Position numbers and translations under genes: made by a program. Below the pieces are notes generated by a model. It ran no database searches. It was not told where the DNA came from and was given only the letters and a program-made list of their open reading frames with translations. A DNA stretch of 64,000 nucleotides from Burkholderiales bacterium (GTDB taxonomy: Bacteria > Pseudomonadota > Gammaproteobacteria > Burkholderiales > Burkholderiaceae_C): contig RXJQ01000040.1 of the NCBI GenBank assembly GCA_003963115.1, forward strand, positions 83,752 to 147,751, written 5' to 3'. Below, one piece after another: positions 32,899 through 40,787 of this stretch (the stretch's first letter is position 1; every line of letters starts with the position of its first letter).

Positions 32899-33291
32899 TC
32901 AGCTCAGCAGGTTGAAGTGGGCGTCGTAGGTGATGAACTCGCCATGCGCCACAGGGGTCAGGTGCAGCGCCGTGGTGCCAGCCTGAGGGTGTTGCAAGGC
33001 GTAGATGCCTTCCTGCAAAGGGCGCCCTCGTGGTCCTTCGAACGACACGGTGAACTGCGCTTGCCCGGACAGCGGCGCATGGTGCGCACCGGTGTTGACG
33101 GCGCTCAGCGTCAACTCAATCGGGCGACCCAGCCTGGTCTGGCAGGCAAACACCTGGCCCTGCAAGGCCTCCCAGTGCGCTTGCGCTGATGCGGCTTGGG
33201 CAGGACGAGGGCCCATGCCCAAGGGGGCGCTGATGGCGGTGTTGGTGAGCACGAGGCCGCCGCTGTGGACGAGGAAGTCACGCTTGTTCAT
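32899..33291 (-). CDS. Exported DUF6916-like protein
   Basis: The ATG at 33291 has GGAG upstream and gives 130 residues. The start, MNKRDFLVHSGGLVL, resembles a Tat-type signal (Lys-Arg in place of Arg-Arg), with cleavage likely near AQAAS. The mature part, about 90 residues, is a small beta domain (HWEALQGQVFACQ... EGIYALQHPQAGTTALHLTPV). I associate this pattern with the DUF6916 group that often sits beside tail-collar genes; I cannot verify this without a search. The gene overlaps the end of the GNAT gene by 14 bases, so it is coupled to it. Confidence 0.7.
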   Translation of the reverse strand: MNKRDFLVHSGGLVLTNTAISAPLGMGPRPAQAASAQAHWEALQGQVFACQTRLGRPIELTLSAVNTGAHHAPLSGQAQFTVSFEGPRGRPLQEGIYALQHPQAGTTALHLTPVAHGEFITYDAHFNLLS

Positions 33292-33826
33292 ATCGCTGCT
33301 CCAAGGCAACAGTAGGGAGTCTGGTCATGGCCTGGTAAAGACCTGATGTGGCCGTGAGCTCGAAGCCAAGCCGGGCATACCAGTGCCGGATGGGGTTGTC
33401 GGCCAGCACATGCAGGTGCAGAGGGCGACCGCTCTGGTCGGCCAGTCGCATCAGCGTGTGCAGCAGGGCGCGGGCGCCACCTTGCCCTTGATGCTCGGGC
33501 AGCAAGGTGATGTCGATGATGCGCACGCCTGCTGTGTCTTCATGCAGCCACAGGCGGCCCACGGCCGTCTTGTGGTGACGGACGACCCATTCGATGGCGT
33601 CAGGGTAGTGCTGCGCAACCGACTGACGCTGTGCCTGCATCTGCATGCCGATGAAGAGATCACGCAACTGAACATCTGGCGGCAGCAGGCTCAGCTCGAT
33701 GCGCTTGGTGCTGGCAAAGACGTCGTGCAGCAGGGCCTGGTCGTCTTGACCTGCGCGCAGGCACTGCCAGGGAGCTGGCAAGGCGCGCGGCAGCAGGGTC
33801 AGAAGACTAGGTGCTGGCGTCATCAT
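33278..33826 (-). CDS. GNAT-family N-acetyltransferase
   Basis: Starting at 33826 (a second ATG is at 33823), the 182-residue protein has the GNAT core. The beta4 strand 'IIDITLLPEHQGQGGARALLHTLM' holds the acetyl-CoA pyrophosphate-binding motif (Q/R-x-x-G-x-G/A). A C-terminal 'LHLHVLADNPIRHWYARLGFEL' follows. The first ATG overlaps the stop of the upstream tail-collar gene (TGATG), and its own end overlaps the next gene by 14 bases. This is tight coupling that makes it an integral member of the operon. It may modify a protein product of the operon, but no substrate is evident. Confidence 0.85.
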   Translation of the reverse strand: MMTPAPSLLTLLPRALPAPWQCLRAGQDDQALLHDVFASTKRIELSLLPPDVQLRDLFIGMQMQAQRQSVAQHYPDAIEWVVRHHKTAVGRLWLHEDTAGVRIIDITLLPEHQGQGGARALLHTLMRLADQSGRPLHLHVLADNPIRHWYARLGFELTATSGLYQAMTRLPTVALEQRYEQA

Positions 33827-34347
33827 CACGAACGGGGCGGGAAGATGCCCTGCAGGGCAATGATGAAGGTCAGCGACAGCACCGGTGGCAGGTTGTTGTG
33901 CGGCCAGCCTGCGCCGTTGGCCTGCATGGCCGATGCGGCCATCGCCGCGGGCTTGCCTGCGCTGTGATACAGGGCGCTGTTGTCGCCGCTGTGAGCCCAT
34001 GTGGATGTGGGTGTGGGCTGTTTGCTGTCTGGCGAGGCGGCGCTCTGGACGGCATGGCTGTGTGCCGGCATCTCGGCCGATGTCAGCGTGTGATTGGGCT
34101 CACCCCCTACTTCGCCGAGACTGCGTGGCGTAAGGCCGGGGCCATTGCCTGCGCCCAATGGCATCCTGGCTTGCAGATTGGGCAAGGCAAAGTTGCTGCG
34201 GCCATCGCCACCATAGGTGGTACCCAGGATTGAGAACAGGGCCGTGTTTTGCGAGATAGGCAGCAACTGGCCATTGCACAAGGCCCAGCCGGTGGGGGCG
34301 AAGTTGCCAGCAAACAGCCGGATCTCGCCAACGAAGGGATCGCTCAT
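33826..34347 (-). CDS. Phage tail-collar-domain protein (MdpB-like), copy 1
   Basis: This 173-residue protein opens with the tail-collar/microcystin-dependent-protein signature: GEIRLFAGNFAPTGWALCNG, LPISQNTALFSILGTTYGGDG and FALPNLQARMPLGAG. A variable Ser/Ala/Pro-rich middle follows, then the conserved end PHNNLPPVLSLTFIIALQGIFP. In phages this domain forms receptor-binding fibres. Stand-alone bacterial members (PF07484) have no known function. There is no signal peptide. It is the third of three tandem copies, each 170-173 residues, separated by 11-13 bases. Confidence 0.9.
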   Translation of the reverse strand: MSDPFVGEIRLFAGNFAPTGWALCNGQLLPISQNTALFSILGTTYGGDGRSNFALPNLQARMPLGAGNGPGLTPRSLGEVGGEPNHTLTSAEMPAHSHAVQSAASPDSKQPTPTSTWAHSGDNSALYHSAGKPAAMAASAMQANGAGWPHNNLPPVLSLTFIIALQGIFPPRS

Positions 34348-34358
34348 CGGGTGTCCTT

Positions 34359-34880
34359 TCAGGCCTGTGAGGGGAAGATGCCGAACAAGGCGATGATGAA
34401 GCTCAAGCCCAGGAAGGGCGCCATGTTGTTGTGCGGCTGGCTGCCTCCGGTGTTCGTCAGGGCCTGAGGTGCCAGTGCACCGCCCCCGGGTGTGCTGCCA
34501 TAAAAATTGGTCGTGGCTGCCGTACCCGTGAGGCTGCCGGTCACACCACTGGCCGAACTGGCCGCCGTGGTGGTGGCATTGAGCACGTGATTGTGGCTGG
34601 GCAGTTGCGAAGGTGTCAGCGTCACCTGTTCGCTGCCGGCCAACTCCCCGATCACATGCGGGCTCAGGCCGGGGCCCTGCCCTTGATGTACCGGCACGCG
34701 CCCGCGCAAGTCAGGCAGTGCGAACGTGCTCTGGCCATCGCCGCCATAGATCGTGCCAATCAGGTTGAACAGGGCTTCGTTTTGCGAGATGGGCAGGACG
34801 CTGCCATCGCAAAATGCCCAGCCGACAGGTGCGAAGTTGCCGGCAAACAGGCGGATCTCGCCGATATAGGGTTCTGCCAT
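34359..34880 (-). CDS. Phage tail-collar-domain protein (MdpB-like), copy 2
   Basis: This 173-residue paralogue of its neighbours has GEIRLFAGNFAPVGWAFCDG, LPISQNEALFNLIGTIYGGDG, FALPDLRGRVPVHQG and the terminal PHNNMAPFLGLSFIIALFGIFP. The middle (about 100-150) is rich in Thr, Ser, Ala and Gly and differs from the other copies. In phage collars this part forms the exposed tip. No export signal is visible. It lies 13 bases after copy 3 and 11 bases before copy 1 on one transcript. Confidence 0.9.
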   Translation of the reverse strand: MAEPYIGEIRLFAGNFAPVGWAFCDGSVLPISQNEALFNLIGTIYGGDGQSTFALPDLRGRVPVHQGQGPGLSPHVIGELAGSEQVTLTPSQLPSHNHVLNATTTAASSASGVTGSLTGTAATTNFYGSTPGGGALAPQALTNTGGSQPHNNMAPFLGLSFIIALFGIFPSQA

Positions 34881-34893
34881 GAGGACTCCTGGC

Positions 34894-35406
34894 TCAGTTG
34901 CGCGAAGGGAAGATGCCTTGCAGGGCGATGATGAAATTGAGCGTCAGGTAAGGCTGCATATTGTTGTGAGGCTGGCTGCCGCCTGTCGGTGCAATGGCCT
35001 GCGGGCTCATGGCTTGAAGGGGTGATCCGCCGGGGGCGTAGATGTCCTTGCCACCACGGCCTTTGGCCGCAGGCAGGCTACCGACGGGTGAGCTGGTGTT
35101 GGCCACATCGGCACTGCCTTGCAGGCCATGTGAGTGCGCGGGGATTTCATTGACCGTCAGCGTGTGGTTTTCTTCGCCCGTGCGGATGCCCAGCGGCAGC
35201 GTGTTGTCGACATGGACCGGGCTGCGTCCGCGCAGATCGGGCAGGGCGAACGTGACGCGGCCATCGCCACCGTAAGTTGTGCCCAGGATCGAGAACAGGG
35301 CCTGGTTTTGGTTGATGGGCAGCAACTGTCCGTTGCACAAGGCCCAGCCCTTGGGGGCAAAGGCGAAGCTGGTGGTGCGGATTTCGCCCAGGTAAGGGGT
35401 GCTCAT
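34894..35406 (-). CDS. Phage tail-collar-domain protein (MdpB-like), copy 3
   Basis: This 170-residue protein has GEIRTTSFAFAPKGWALCNG, LPINQNQALFSILGTTYGGDG, FALPDLRGRSPVHVD and the terminal PHNNMQPYLTLNFIIALQGIFP. It is the first copy in transcription order, 15 bases after the PEP-CTERM gene. It is the most diverged at the extreme N-terminus. No phage structural, lysis or integrase gene is near, so it is not part of a prophage in this window. Confidence 0.9.
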   Translation of the reverse strand: MSTPYLGEIRTTSFAFAPKGWALCNGQLLPINQNQALFSILGTTYGGDGRVTFALPDLRGRSPVHVDNTLPLGIRTGEENHTLTVNEIPAHSHGLQGSADVANTSSPVGSLPAAKGRGGKDIYAPGGSPLQAMSPQAIAPTGGSQPHNNMQPYLTLNFIIALQGIFPSRN

Positions 35407-35421
35407 GGCGATGTCTCCAGA

Positions 35422-36096
35422 TCAAGCGCGACGCAGCTGACGCGACATGCCCATCGCCACCAGGCCGATGATGGCCAGCGCTGCCGTGGCAGGCTCGGGC
35501 ACGGGCGCCGTCTGCAGGTCGATGCGGAAGGTGGCGAAGTTGTTGGATTCACCCTGGCCGCGGTCGGCGAAGTGGATCTGGTCGAGCGCCAGCACCACGC
35601 TGTGCGGCGAGCTCAGTTGGATCCCATTGCCGGCCGTGAAGGCCGCCAGGTTGGAGATTCCCACGAAGCTGCCGGCACCGAAGTTGTCGGTGGCGGTAAA
35701 GGTCAAACCGGTGATGGTCGAGCCGGCTACGGTCAGGTCGTCGAACACATAGCGCGCATGCTGGCCACCGGCGCCCAGATAGCCTGTGGTGCCGTCGCTG
35801 GAGCCTTCGGCCACCTTGACCAGCAGGCTCGTGCCACTGAGTGTGATCGACTCCAGAGACAGCATGTAGCCGCCGATGTCGGTGCCATCGCCAGGCGCGA
35901 TGGAGCCGGCAGGCCCGATGCTCTGCACTAAATCGATGGGACCGCTGTTGAGCGTGGCACCACCGTCCGAAGTGGCGCCGCCAGGGGCGATGAGGGAAAC
36001 GGTGACCGGTCCGCTGAAGGACGCGGCCTGGGCCCAGCCCAGGCTGCTCAGTGTCAGCAGCAAGGCCAGACGACGCACACGACGAAACAAAGGCAT
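35422..36096 (-). CDS. PEP-CTERM sorting-domain protein heading the tail-collar operon
   Basis: The ATG at 36096 follows a perfect AAGGAGG Shine-Dalgarno. The 224-residue product has a signal peptide ending near GWAQA, a beta-rich body and a C-terminal PEP-CTERM tail: VPEPATAALAIIG, a short hydrophobic helix and an Arg-rich end. Such proteins are processed by exosortase and displayed on or released from the surface, often with exopolysaccharide. It is the first gene of the seven-gene unit. The promoter should lie in 36097-36339, but no convincing boxes or sigma-54 site were seen. Confidence 0.88.
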   Translation of the reverse strand: MPLFRRVRRLALLLTLSSLGWAQAASFSGPVTVSLIAPGGATSDGGATLNSGPIDLVQSIGPAGSIAPGDGTDIGGYMLSLESITLSGTSLLVKVAEGSSDGTTGYLGAGGQHARYVFDDLTVAGSTITGLTFTATDNFGAGSFVGISNLAAFTAGNGIQLSSPHSVVLALDQIHFADRGQGESNNFATFRIDLQTAPVPEPATAALAIIGLVAMGMSRQLRRA

Positions 36097-36339
36097 GTGG
36101 CCTCCTTGGTTGAAATTCGTGGACAGCAACCATTCATCTGGCCACAGCTGGGCAAGGCCAGCCATCCCTAACTTCCAAGCTGCGTCGCACCGATGCCGCA
36201 TGTTTGCGCCGAGGGCGCAGGACGTGACTTTGTTCCACTGCGAGTCGCGCCTGGTAATGCGATCATTCGGGCGGGCGCTCACCGGCCAGGAACGCGTGTG
36301 GTGCCCCCAGCAGAACACCTCGCCTTCGCACCCGCTTCC

Positions 36340-37182
36340 ATGAGCGCAGTCCATCCCATGAGCGTCACGCACCGAGCCGTCCCCGAGGAATTCAGGGGCG
36401 TGTGGGTGCGCACCCTGCTGCAAACCGATGCCGACGCCGATGCCCCGCCCCCGGCCGACGACAACTCCTGGGTGCGCTGGATGCAGACCAGTTCCTGGCA
36501 TGCCGACCTGCGCGTGCCCGACCTGGCCTTGCGCGCGCGCGCGGCACGGCCTCTCGGTGAGATGGACGCGGCCCAGCTGGCCGCGCTGGCAGGGCAGCAA
36601 GGCTTTGCCGGCATCACCCAGTTCGAGAGCCTGCCCGAAGGTCAGATCTGCACCTGGTTGCGGCGCACCGATTACCAGCCGCCGGGCCTGCAGCCCGACT
36701 CGGGTTGGATGATGTTCGATCAGCCCGATCGGCTCATCGAGATCGGCGTGCACGAGAGCTACCACGAGGTCTGGGAGCGCCTGCCCGATTCGGTCGGGCG
36801 CTTCGTGGTGCTGGCAGGGCTGTCGCAAGACCGGTGCGACACCGGGGCGCGCATCCTGCTGGCCGGCCGCTACATGATGCAGGTGCGGCCCCGTGCGCAA
36901 CGCTGGCCGCGCGGCATGACGCCGGGCTACACGCTCTCGGATGTCTTGATGCACAGCCCGGCGCAGGCCGTGGACTGGCTCGATTGCGAGGTGTCCTTCG
37001 GCCATGTCGACGACGGGCAGTGGTTCATTGAACGCTCGACGCTGCCTGAGCGCGAGGGCCAGGTCTGGCCATGGTCGGTCCACAAGCTGGATGACACCAT
37101 GGCCTTGGTGAACCAGTCTGGGCAATCATGCGCATGGCAGATCCTGGAGTGGACCTGCGAAGCCGATCAGTTGCCTGCTTGA
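36340..37182 (+). CDS. Conserved soluble protein of unknown function
   Basis: From the ATG at 36340 the product is 280 residues with no signal or membrane segment. Recognisable blocks are VWVRTLLQT, WVRWMQTSSWHADLRVP, DYQPP and 'LIEIGVHESYHEVWERL'. This spacing reminds me of lipocalin-like hypothetical proteins, possibly of the HRI1-related group, but I cannot confirm a family. It is divergent from the tail-collar operon and is followed 64 bases on by the SET-domain gene. Confidence 0.55.
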   Translation: MSAVHPMSVTHRAVPEEFRGVWVRTLLQTDADADAPPPADDNSWVRWMQTSSWHADLRVPDLALRARAARPLGEMDAAQLAALAGQQGFAGITQFESLPEGQICTWLRRTDYQPPGLQPDSGWMMFDQPDRLIEIGVHESYHEVWERLPDSVGRFVVLAGLSQDRCDTGARILLAGRYMMQVRPRAQRWPRGMTPGYTLSDVLMHSPAQAVDWLDCEVSFGHVDDGQWFIERSTLPEREGQVWPWSVHKLDDTMALVNQSGQSCAWQILEWTCEADQLPA

Positions 37183-37246
37183 CGGCCTGCTTGAAACCGA
37201 AGAGCGACGGGCGCCCAGGGCACGCCATTGCGCGATACTCGGCGCC

Positions 37247-37759
37247 ATGCCCACCCTGCGTCCCCTCGTCGTCCCACAGCCGTCAGTCCCTGATTCGATT
37301 CCCGCGGCGGGTGCCAAGCCTGCAGGCAACGGCCGCGTGGCCGATCCACAGAAGTTCCGTGTCGAGGTCGCGCCCAGCCGCATCGATGGGCAAGGTGCCT
37401 TCGCCGCCGAGCCCATCCCTGCACGCCGAAAGATCGGCGAGATCCGTGGCGAGTTCATCGACATGGCCACGGCCCGCGCCCGCGCCCGCGAGGCCGAGCA
37501 AAGCACGGGCCGCATCTTCATGGTCGCCATCTCGGACAAGCGGGCGGTCGATGCCACGCACTCCAGCGACCCGCTGCGTTTTGCCAACCACGCCTGCGAG
37601 CCCAATATGGTGCTCAAGGTGCAGCAAGGGCGCGTGGCGTTCTATGCCTTGCGCGACATCGAGGCCGGCGAGGAGCTGACAGCCCGTTATGGCGAAACCC
37701 ATCATGCGGGCCGCCTGCAATGCCGTTGCGGTTCGCCGCGCTGCGTCGGCCGGTTGTAA
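37247..37759 (+). CDS. SET-domain protein methyltransferase-like protein
   Basis: This 170-residue protein has a compact SET domain. Residues 40-70 hold the opening motif (GQGAFAAEPIPARRKIGEIRG). Next come RFANHACEPNM, the SAM/active-site NH.C.PN motif, and 'EELTARYGETHH' with the catalytic Tyr. It ends with a post-SET-like Cys cluster (CRCGSPRC) that can bind zinc. SET proteins methylate protein lysines. Bacterial examples are found in pathogens and in free-living genera, where targets are mostly unknown. The 45 N-terminal residues look disordered. Confidence 0.85.
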   Translation: MPTLRPLVVPQPSVPDSIPAAGAKPAGNGRVADPQKFRVEVAPSRIDGQGAFAAEPIPARRKIGEIRGEFIDMATARARAREAEQSTGRIFMVAISDKRAVDATHSSDPLRFANHACEPNMVLKVQQGRVAFYALRDIEAGEELTARYGETHHAGRLQCRCGSPRCVGRL

Positions 37760-37896
37760 AGGCAATGCTGAATAAGTCCTCGCTTTCAGCACCGGGCGGT
37801 GTAAACCCGAGCTTGTCGTGCCTGGTTCCCCCTTGTTCTCGCGGGGTGACGGACGAAAACGCGCAGCCTGAACGGCTCCGTCGGCGCAAACCCACC

Positions 37897-37925
37897 TTGA
37901 TGCGATTAACGTTGTCCGATACTGT
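37897..37925 (+). promoter_or_regulatory. Candidate sigma-70 promoter for the following hybrid kinase gene
   Basis: A TTGATG box and a TACTGT box are separated by exactly 17 bases, 24 bases before the start codon at 37950. Both hexamers keep the most important positions (TTGA-- and TA---T). The transcript would have a very short leader. Confidence 0.4.
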
Positions 37926-37949
37926 GGGTGCATACATCTAACCACCGCC

Positions 37950-39770
37950 ATGGACGCGACAAGCAGCAGGGAACCCGGCGATCTCCAGTCGCAACTGTGG
38001 GTGGAGCGCATTCACATGTTGTGCGTGCACGTCCCGACCGTCATGGTCATGGCCGTGGGCTTTGCCATGGCGCTGGGCTGGCTACTGCATCATGCGGTCG
38101 ACCCTGGCAAGGTGTGGCTGTGGTTCGGCCTGCGCTCGCTGGTGGTGTTGCCGCGCTTTCTGCATGCCCGGCGCTACATGCGTGCGAAGGACCCCGCCAA
38201 CAAGGCCTGGTACTGGAGTTTCCTGGCGCTGGTAGTGGTTGACGGCGGGCTGTGGGGCGCCGCATGGTGGTGGCTGGTGCCGGTGGACCGCCTGGACCTT
38301 ACCGCCATCACCTTGACGGCCATCCTGGGCGTGGCGGCGCTGTCGGCCTTCATCCTGCACGCCGATCTGCGCGCCACCGCCTGCCACATCCTGGCGATGT
38401 TGATGCCCTGCGCCGTCTACAGCCTCACGCGGCTCGATGCCTACGGCGTGTTCGGTGCGATCAGCCTGACCGCCTTCACAGGCCTGCTGCTGATGGAGTC
38501 GCACCGCGCCTATGCACGCCTGATCGAGTTGCTGACCCTGCGCTTCGAGCACGAACGCGCCTTGCACGATCGCGAACAGGCGCTGGCGCTGGCGCAGCAT
38601 CACAGCGAGGCCAAGAGCCGCTTCCTGGCCTCGATGAGCCACGAGATGCGCACCCCGCTGCATGGCATCCTGGGCCTGAGCCGTCTGTTGCGTGACGACG
38701 AGCTGCGGCCCGTGGCCTTGCGCCGCCTGGATCTGCTGGAGCGCTCCGGCGAGCACCTGCTCACCGTGATCAACGATGTGCTGGATGTCTCCAAGATCGA
38801 GGCAGGGCATGTGCACATCGAGCACCGGAGCTTCGATCTGGGCCAGCTGATCGACGACGTCGCGGCGGTCTCCACCGTGACTGCCAACCGCAAGGGGCTG
38901 CAACTGTGGCTGCGCTCTGAGCTGCCGCCCCATCACGCCGTGGTGGGGGACGCGGTGCGCCTGCGCCAGGTGCTGCACAACCTGCTGGGCAACGCCATCA
39001 AGTTCACCGAGCGAGGCAGCGTCGCCTTGACCGTGCGCCGCTTGCAGGACGATCAGACCGTGTCCTTCGTGGTGCAGGACACCGGTATCGGCATACCTGA
39101 ATCAGAGCAACAGCACATCTTCGATGCCTTCCACCAGGTTGACGACGGCCTGAGCCGGCGCCATGGCGGGACGGGGCTGGGCCTGACCATTTCGCGGCAA
39201 CTGTGCCTGGCCATGGGCGGCGATCTGTGCTGTGTCAGCCAGCGCCAAGTGGGCTCGACCTTCGAGTGTCTGCTGCCTTTGCCGGCCGGCATGGCGCATG
39301 CCGAGCCCACGCAGCCCACGCGGCCCACGCAGGTGACATACGAGCCGGGTCAGGGCCACGTGCTGCTGGTGGAAGACAACGCGATCAACGCCATGGTGGC
39401 CGAAGCGGCGCTGCGCCAGATCGGCGTGACCGCTGTCCAGATCGTCGGCGATGGCAGCAAGGCGCTGGACTGGCTGGCTCGGCATCAGACCGATCTGATC
39501 CTGATGGACTGCCAACTGCCCGTGATGGATGGCTTCGAGGCGGCGCGTCGCATCCGAGAGCAGGAGAGCCAGCTGGGCAGGCCGCCGGTGCCCATCGTGG
39601 CGCTGACAGCCAATGTGTTCCCCACCGAGCGCCAGCGCTGCATCGATGCCGGCATGAGCGATTACCTGGGCAAGCCCTTCAGGCGTGAGGAGCTGCAAGC
39701 CATGCTGGCACGTCACATGGCGGCCAGACCGGACCAACGGGGCTTGGTATCGGCCTCGTTGGCGGCCTGA
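37950..39770 (+). CDS. Membrane hybrid histidine kinase (membrane domain-HisKA-HATPase-REC)
   Basis: This 606-residue protein has five or six transmembrane helices in residues 25-185 with short loops and no large periplasmic sensor, then a coiled coil. HisKA follows with the phospho-His at 231 (SMSHEMRTPL), then HATPase_c (GTGLGLTISRQL) and a receiver (about 470-595) with acceptor Asp in LILMDCQLPVMDG and Lys in LGKPF. Signals are probably sensed within or close to the membrane. No partner regulator is adjacent. A Pro/Thr/Gln-rich hinge lies before the receiver. Confidence 0.9.
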   Translation: MDATSSREPGDLQSQLWVERIHMLCVHVPTVMVMAVGFAMALGWLLHHAVDPGKVWLWFGLRSLVVLPRFLHARRYMRAKDPANKAWYWSFLALVVVDGGLWGAAWWWLVPVDRLDLTAITLTAILGVAALSAFILHADLRATACHILAMLMPCAVYSLTRLDAYGVFGAISLTAFTGLLLMESHRAYARLIELLTLRFEHERALHDREQALALAQHHSEAKSRFLASMSHEMRTPLHGILGLSRLLRDDELRPVALRRLDLLERSGEHLLTVINDVLDVSKIEAGHVHIEHRSFDLGQLIDDVAAVSTVTANRKGLQLWLRSELPPHHAVVGDAVRLRQVLHNLLGNAIKFTERGSVALTVRRLQDDQTVSFVVQDTGIGIPESEQQHIFDAFHQVDDGLSRRHGGTGLGLTISRQLCLAMGGDLCCVSQRQVGSTFECLLPLPAGMAHAEPTQPTRPTQVTYEPGQGHVLLVEDNAINAMVAEAALRQIGVTAVQIVGDGSKALDWLARHQTDLILMDCQLPVMDGFEAARRIREQESQLGRPPVPIVALTANVFPTERQRCIDAGMSDYLGKPFRREELQAMLARHMAARPDQRGLVSASLAA

Positions 39771-39785
39771 GCCGATCGGGTCAGC

Positions 39786-40556
39786 TCAATGGCGTCGAGC
39801 GCGCCGTGTGCTCAACACGATGCCGACCAGGCCCAGGCCCATGAATGCATACGTGGAGGGCTCCGGCAGGCTGCTGACATACCAGGGCGGTGGTGCGCCA
39901 AGATCAAGCGGGCTTTTGACCAAAGCCGATAAGGTACCGTAGTCCGTGACGCCAGCCAGTGCCGCCCTACCCAATGCCAGCAATCCCAGTGATTGCTTGA
40001 ACGCGTTGAAGCCTTGGGTGGTGATGGCCAGGTTGGTCAGCGTCAGATTGGAAGCGCTGAGCGATGTGGAGCCACCGATACCGCTGAAAGTCCAAAGCGC
40101 CAGGTGGCTGATCGTACCTACGCCATTGGTGCCGATGATGGTGGCGTAGACCGTCTTGGTGCTCAGGTCTGCATCCAGGTCGGTCACGGTGAGCGATCCA
40201 CCACTGGAGACTGCAGTGCGTTGGGGCACCGTCAGTGTCAGGCCACCTGTGGTGCCAAAGCGCAGCAATTGGTTCGTGCTGTTGTCCCAGGTCAGGCTGT
40301 TGATGGGCGCGGCAGACAGCATGTTGCTGTAATTCCCGTCCTGATCCTTGGTGACATAGGGGGCGTACGCCCATCCATATGGCGCGACGGTGGGGGTATA
40401 GATGCTCAGGGTGTCCAGCACGTCCTGGCTGAACGTCAAGGTGGCCGCACCTTGCAGGCCCAGGTCATAGGGTTGGGATGTGACCACGGCCGCCTGAGAC
40501 ACGGCGGTGAAGGCCATCAGCGTGCTGGCGGCCAAATGCCTAACGTTCCACTTCAT
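39786..40556 (-). CDS. PEP-CTERM protein, paralogue A of a tandem pair
   Basis: This 256-residue protein has a signal peptide (MKWNVRHLAASTLMAFTAVSQA), a beta-rich body and a C-terminal PEP-CTERM tail (LPEPSTYAFMGLG, then a hydrophobic helix and RRARRH). Blocks such as 'VSSGGSLTVTDLDADLSTKTVYATIIGTNGVGT' recur in the next gene upstream, so the two arose by duplication. A good Shine-Dalgarno (AGAGAGGA) precedes the ATG. It should be exosortase-processed; function unknown. It is convergent with the hybrid kinase gene 15 bases away. Confidence 0.88.
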   Translation of the reverse strand: MKWNVRHLAASTLMAFTAVSQAAVVTSQPYDLGLQGAATLTFSQDVLDTLSIYTPTVAPYGWAYAPYVTKDQDGNYSNMLSAAPINSLTWDNSTNQLLRFGTTGGLTLTVPQRTAVSSGGSLTVTDLDADLSTKTVYATIIGTNGVGTISHLALWTFSGIGGSTSLSASNLTLTNLAITTQGFNAFKQSLGLLALGRAALAGVTDYGTLSALVKSPLDLGAPPPWYVSSLPEPSTYAFMGLGLVGIVLSTRRARRH

Positions 40557-40697
40557 GGTGCAATCCTCTCTGATGTCGTGTTGTCGATACGGCTGTGGCC
40601 CACTGCTGGGGGGCCGCGCTGACCTGCATTATCCAGATTGTTGTTTCAGGTTGGGGCACCCTAAACAGGTGGTGTGCCGGTGATTTGTGGCCTTCGC

Positions 40698-40736
40698 AAA
40701 AAACAATGCGCGCCGGCGGTGAACCAGGCGCGCATT
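40698..40736 (-). terminator. Rho-independent terminator after PEP-CTERM paralogue B
   Basis: On the minus strand a perfect 10-bp stem (AATGCGCGCC/GGCGCGCATT, 40705-40714 with 40727-40736) with a 12-base loop is followed by a G and a run of six T. It lies about 50 bases after the stop at 40788, so it ends that transcript before paralogue A. Confidence 0.85.
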
Positions 40737-40787
40737 TGAGGCGGGTGCCTTGAGACTGGCGGACCATGCAGATCCGCCAGGTGATGA

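Noticed and set aside
30153..36096. Prophage or phage-tail remnant
   Set aside because: Only the collar domain is phage-like. There is no integrase, capsid, tail tube, lysis or attachment-site evidence, and the genes are mixed with a PEP-CTERM and a patatin gene in one operon.
36097..36339. Sigma-54 promoters for the PEP-CTERM genes (as reported for some exosortase systems)
   Set aside because: I looked for the GG-N10-GC pattern upstream of all five PEP-CTERM genes and found none with correct spacing.
40756..40780. Second inverted repeat (CTGGCGGA/TCCGCCAG) downstream of PEP-CTERM paralogue B
   Set aside because: A good 8-bp stem, but with no T-run on either strand. The true terminator is the next hairpin at 40698-40736.
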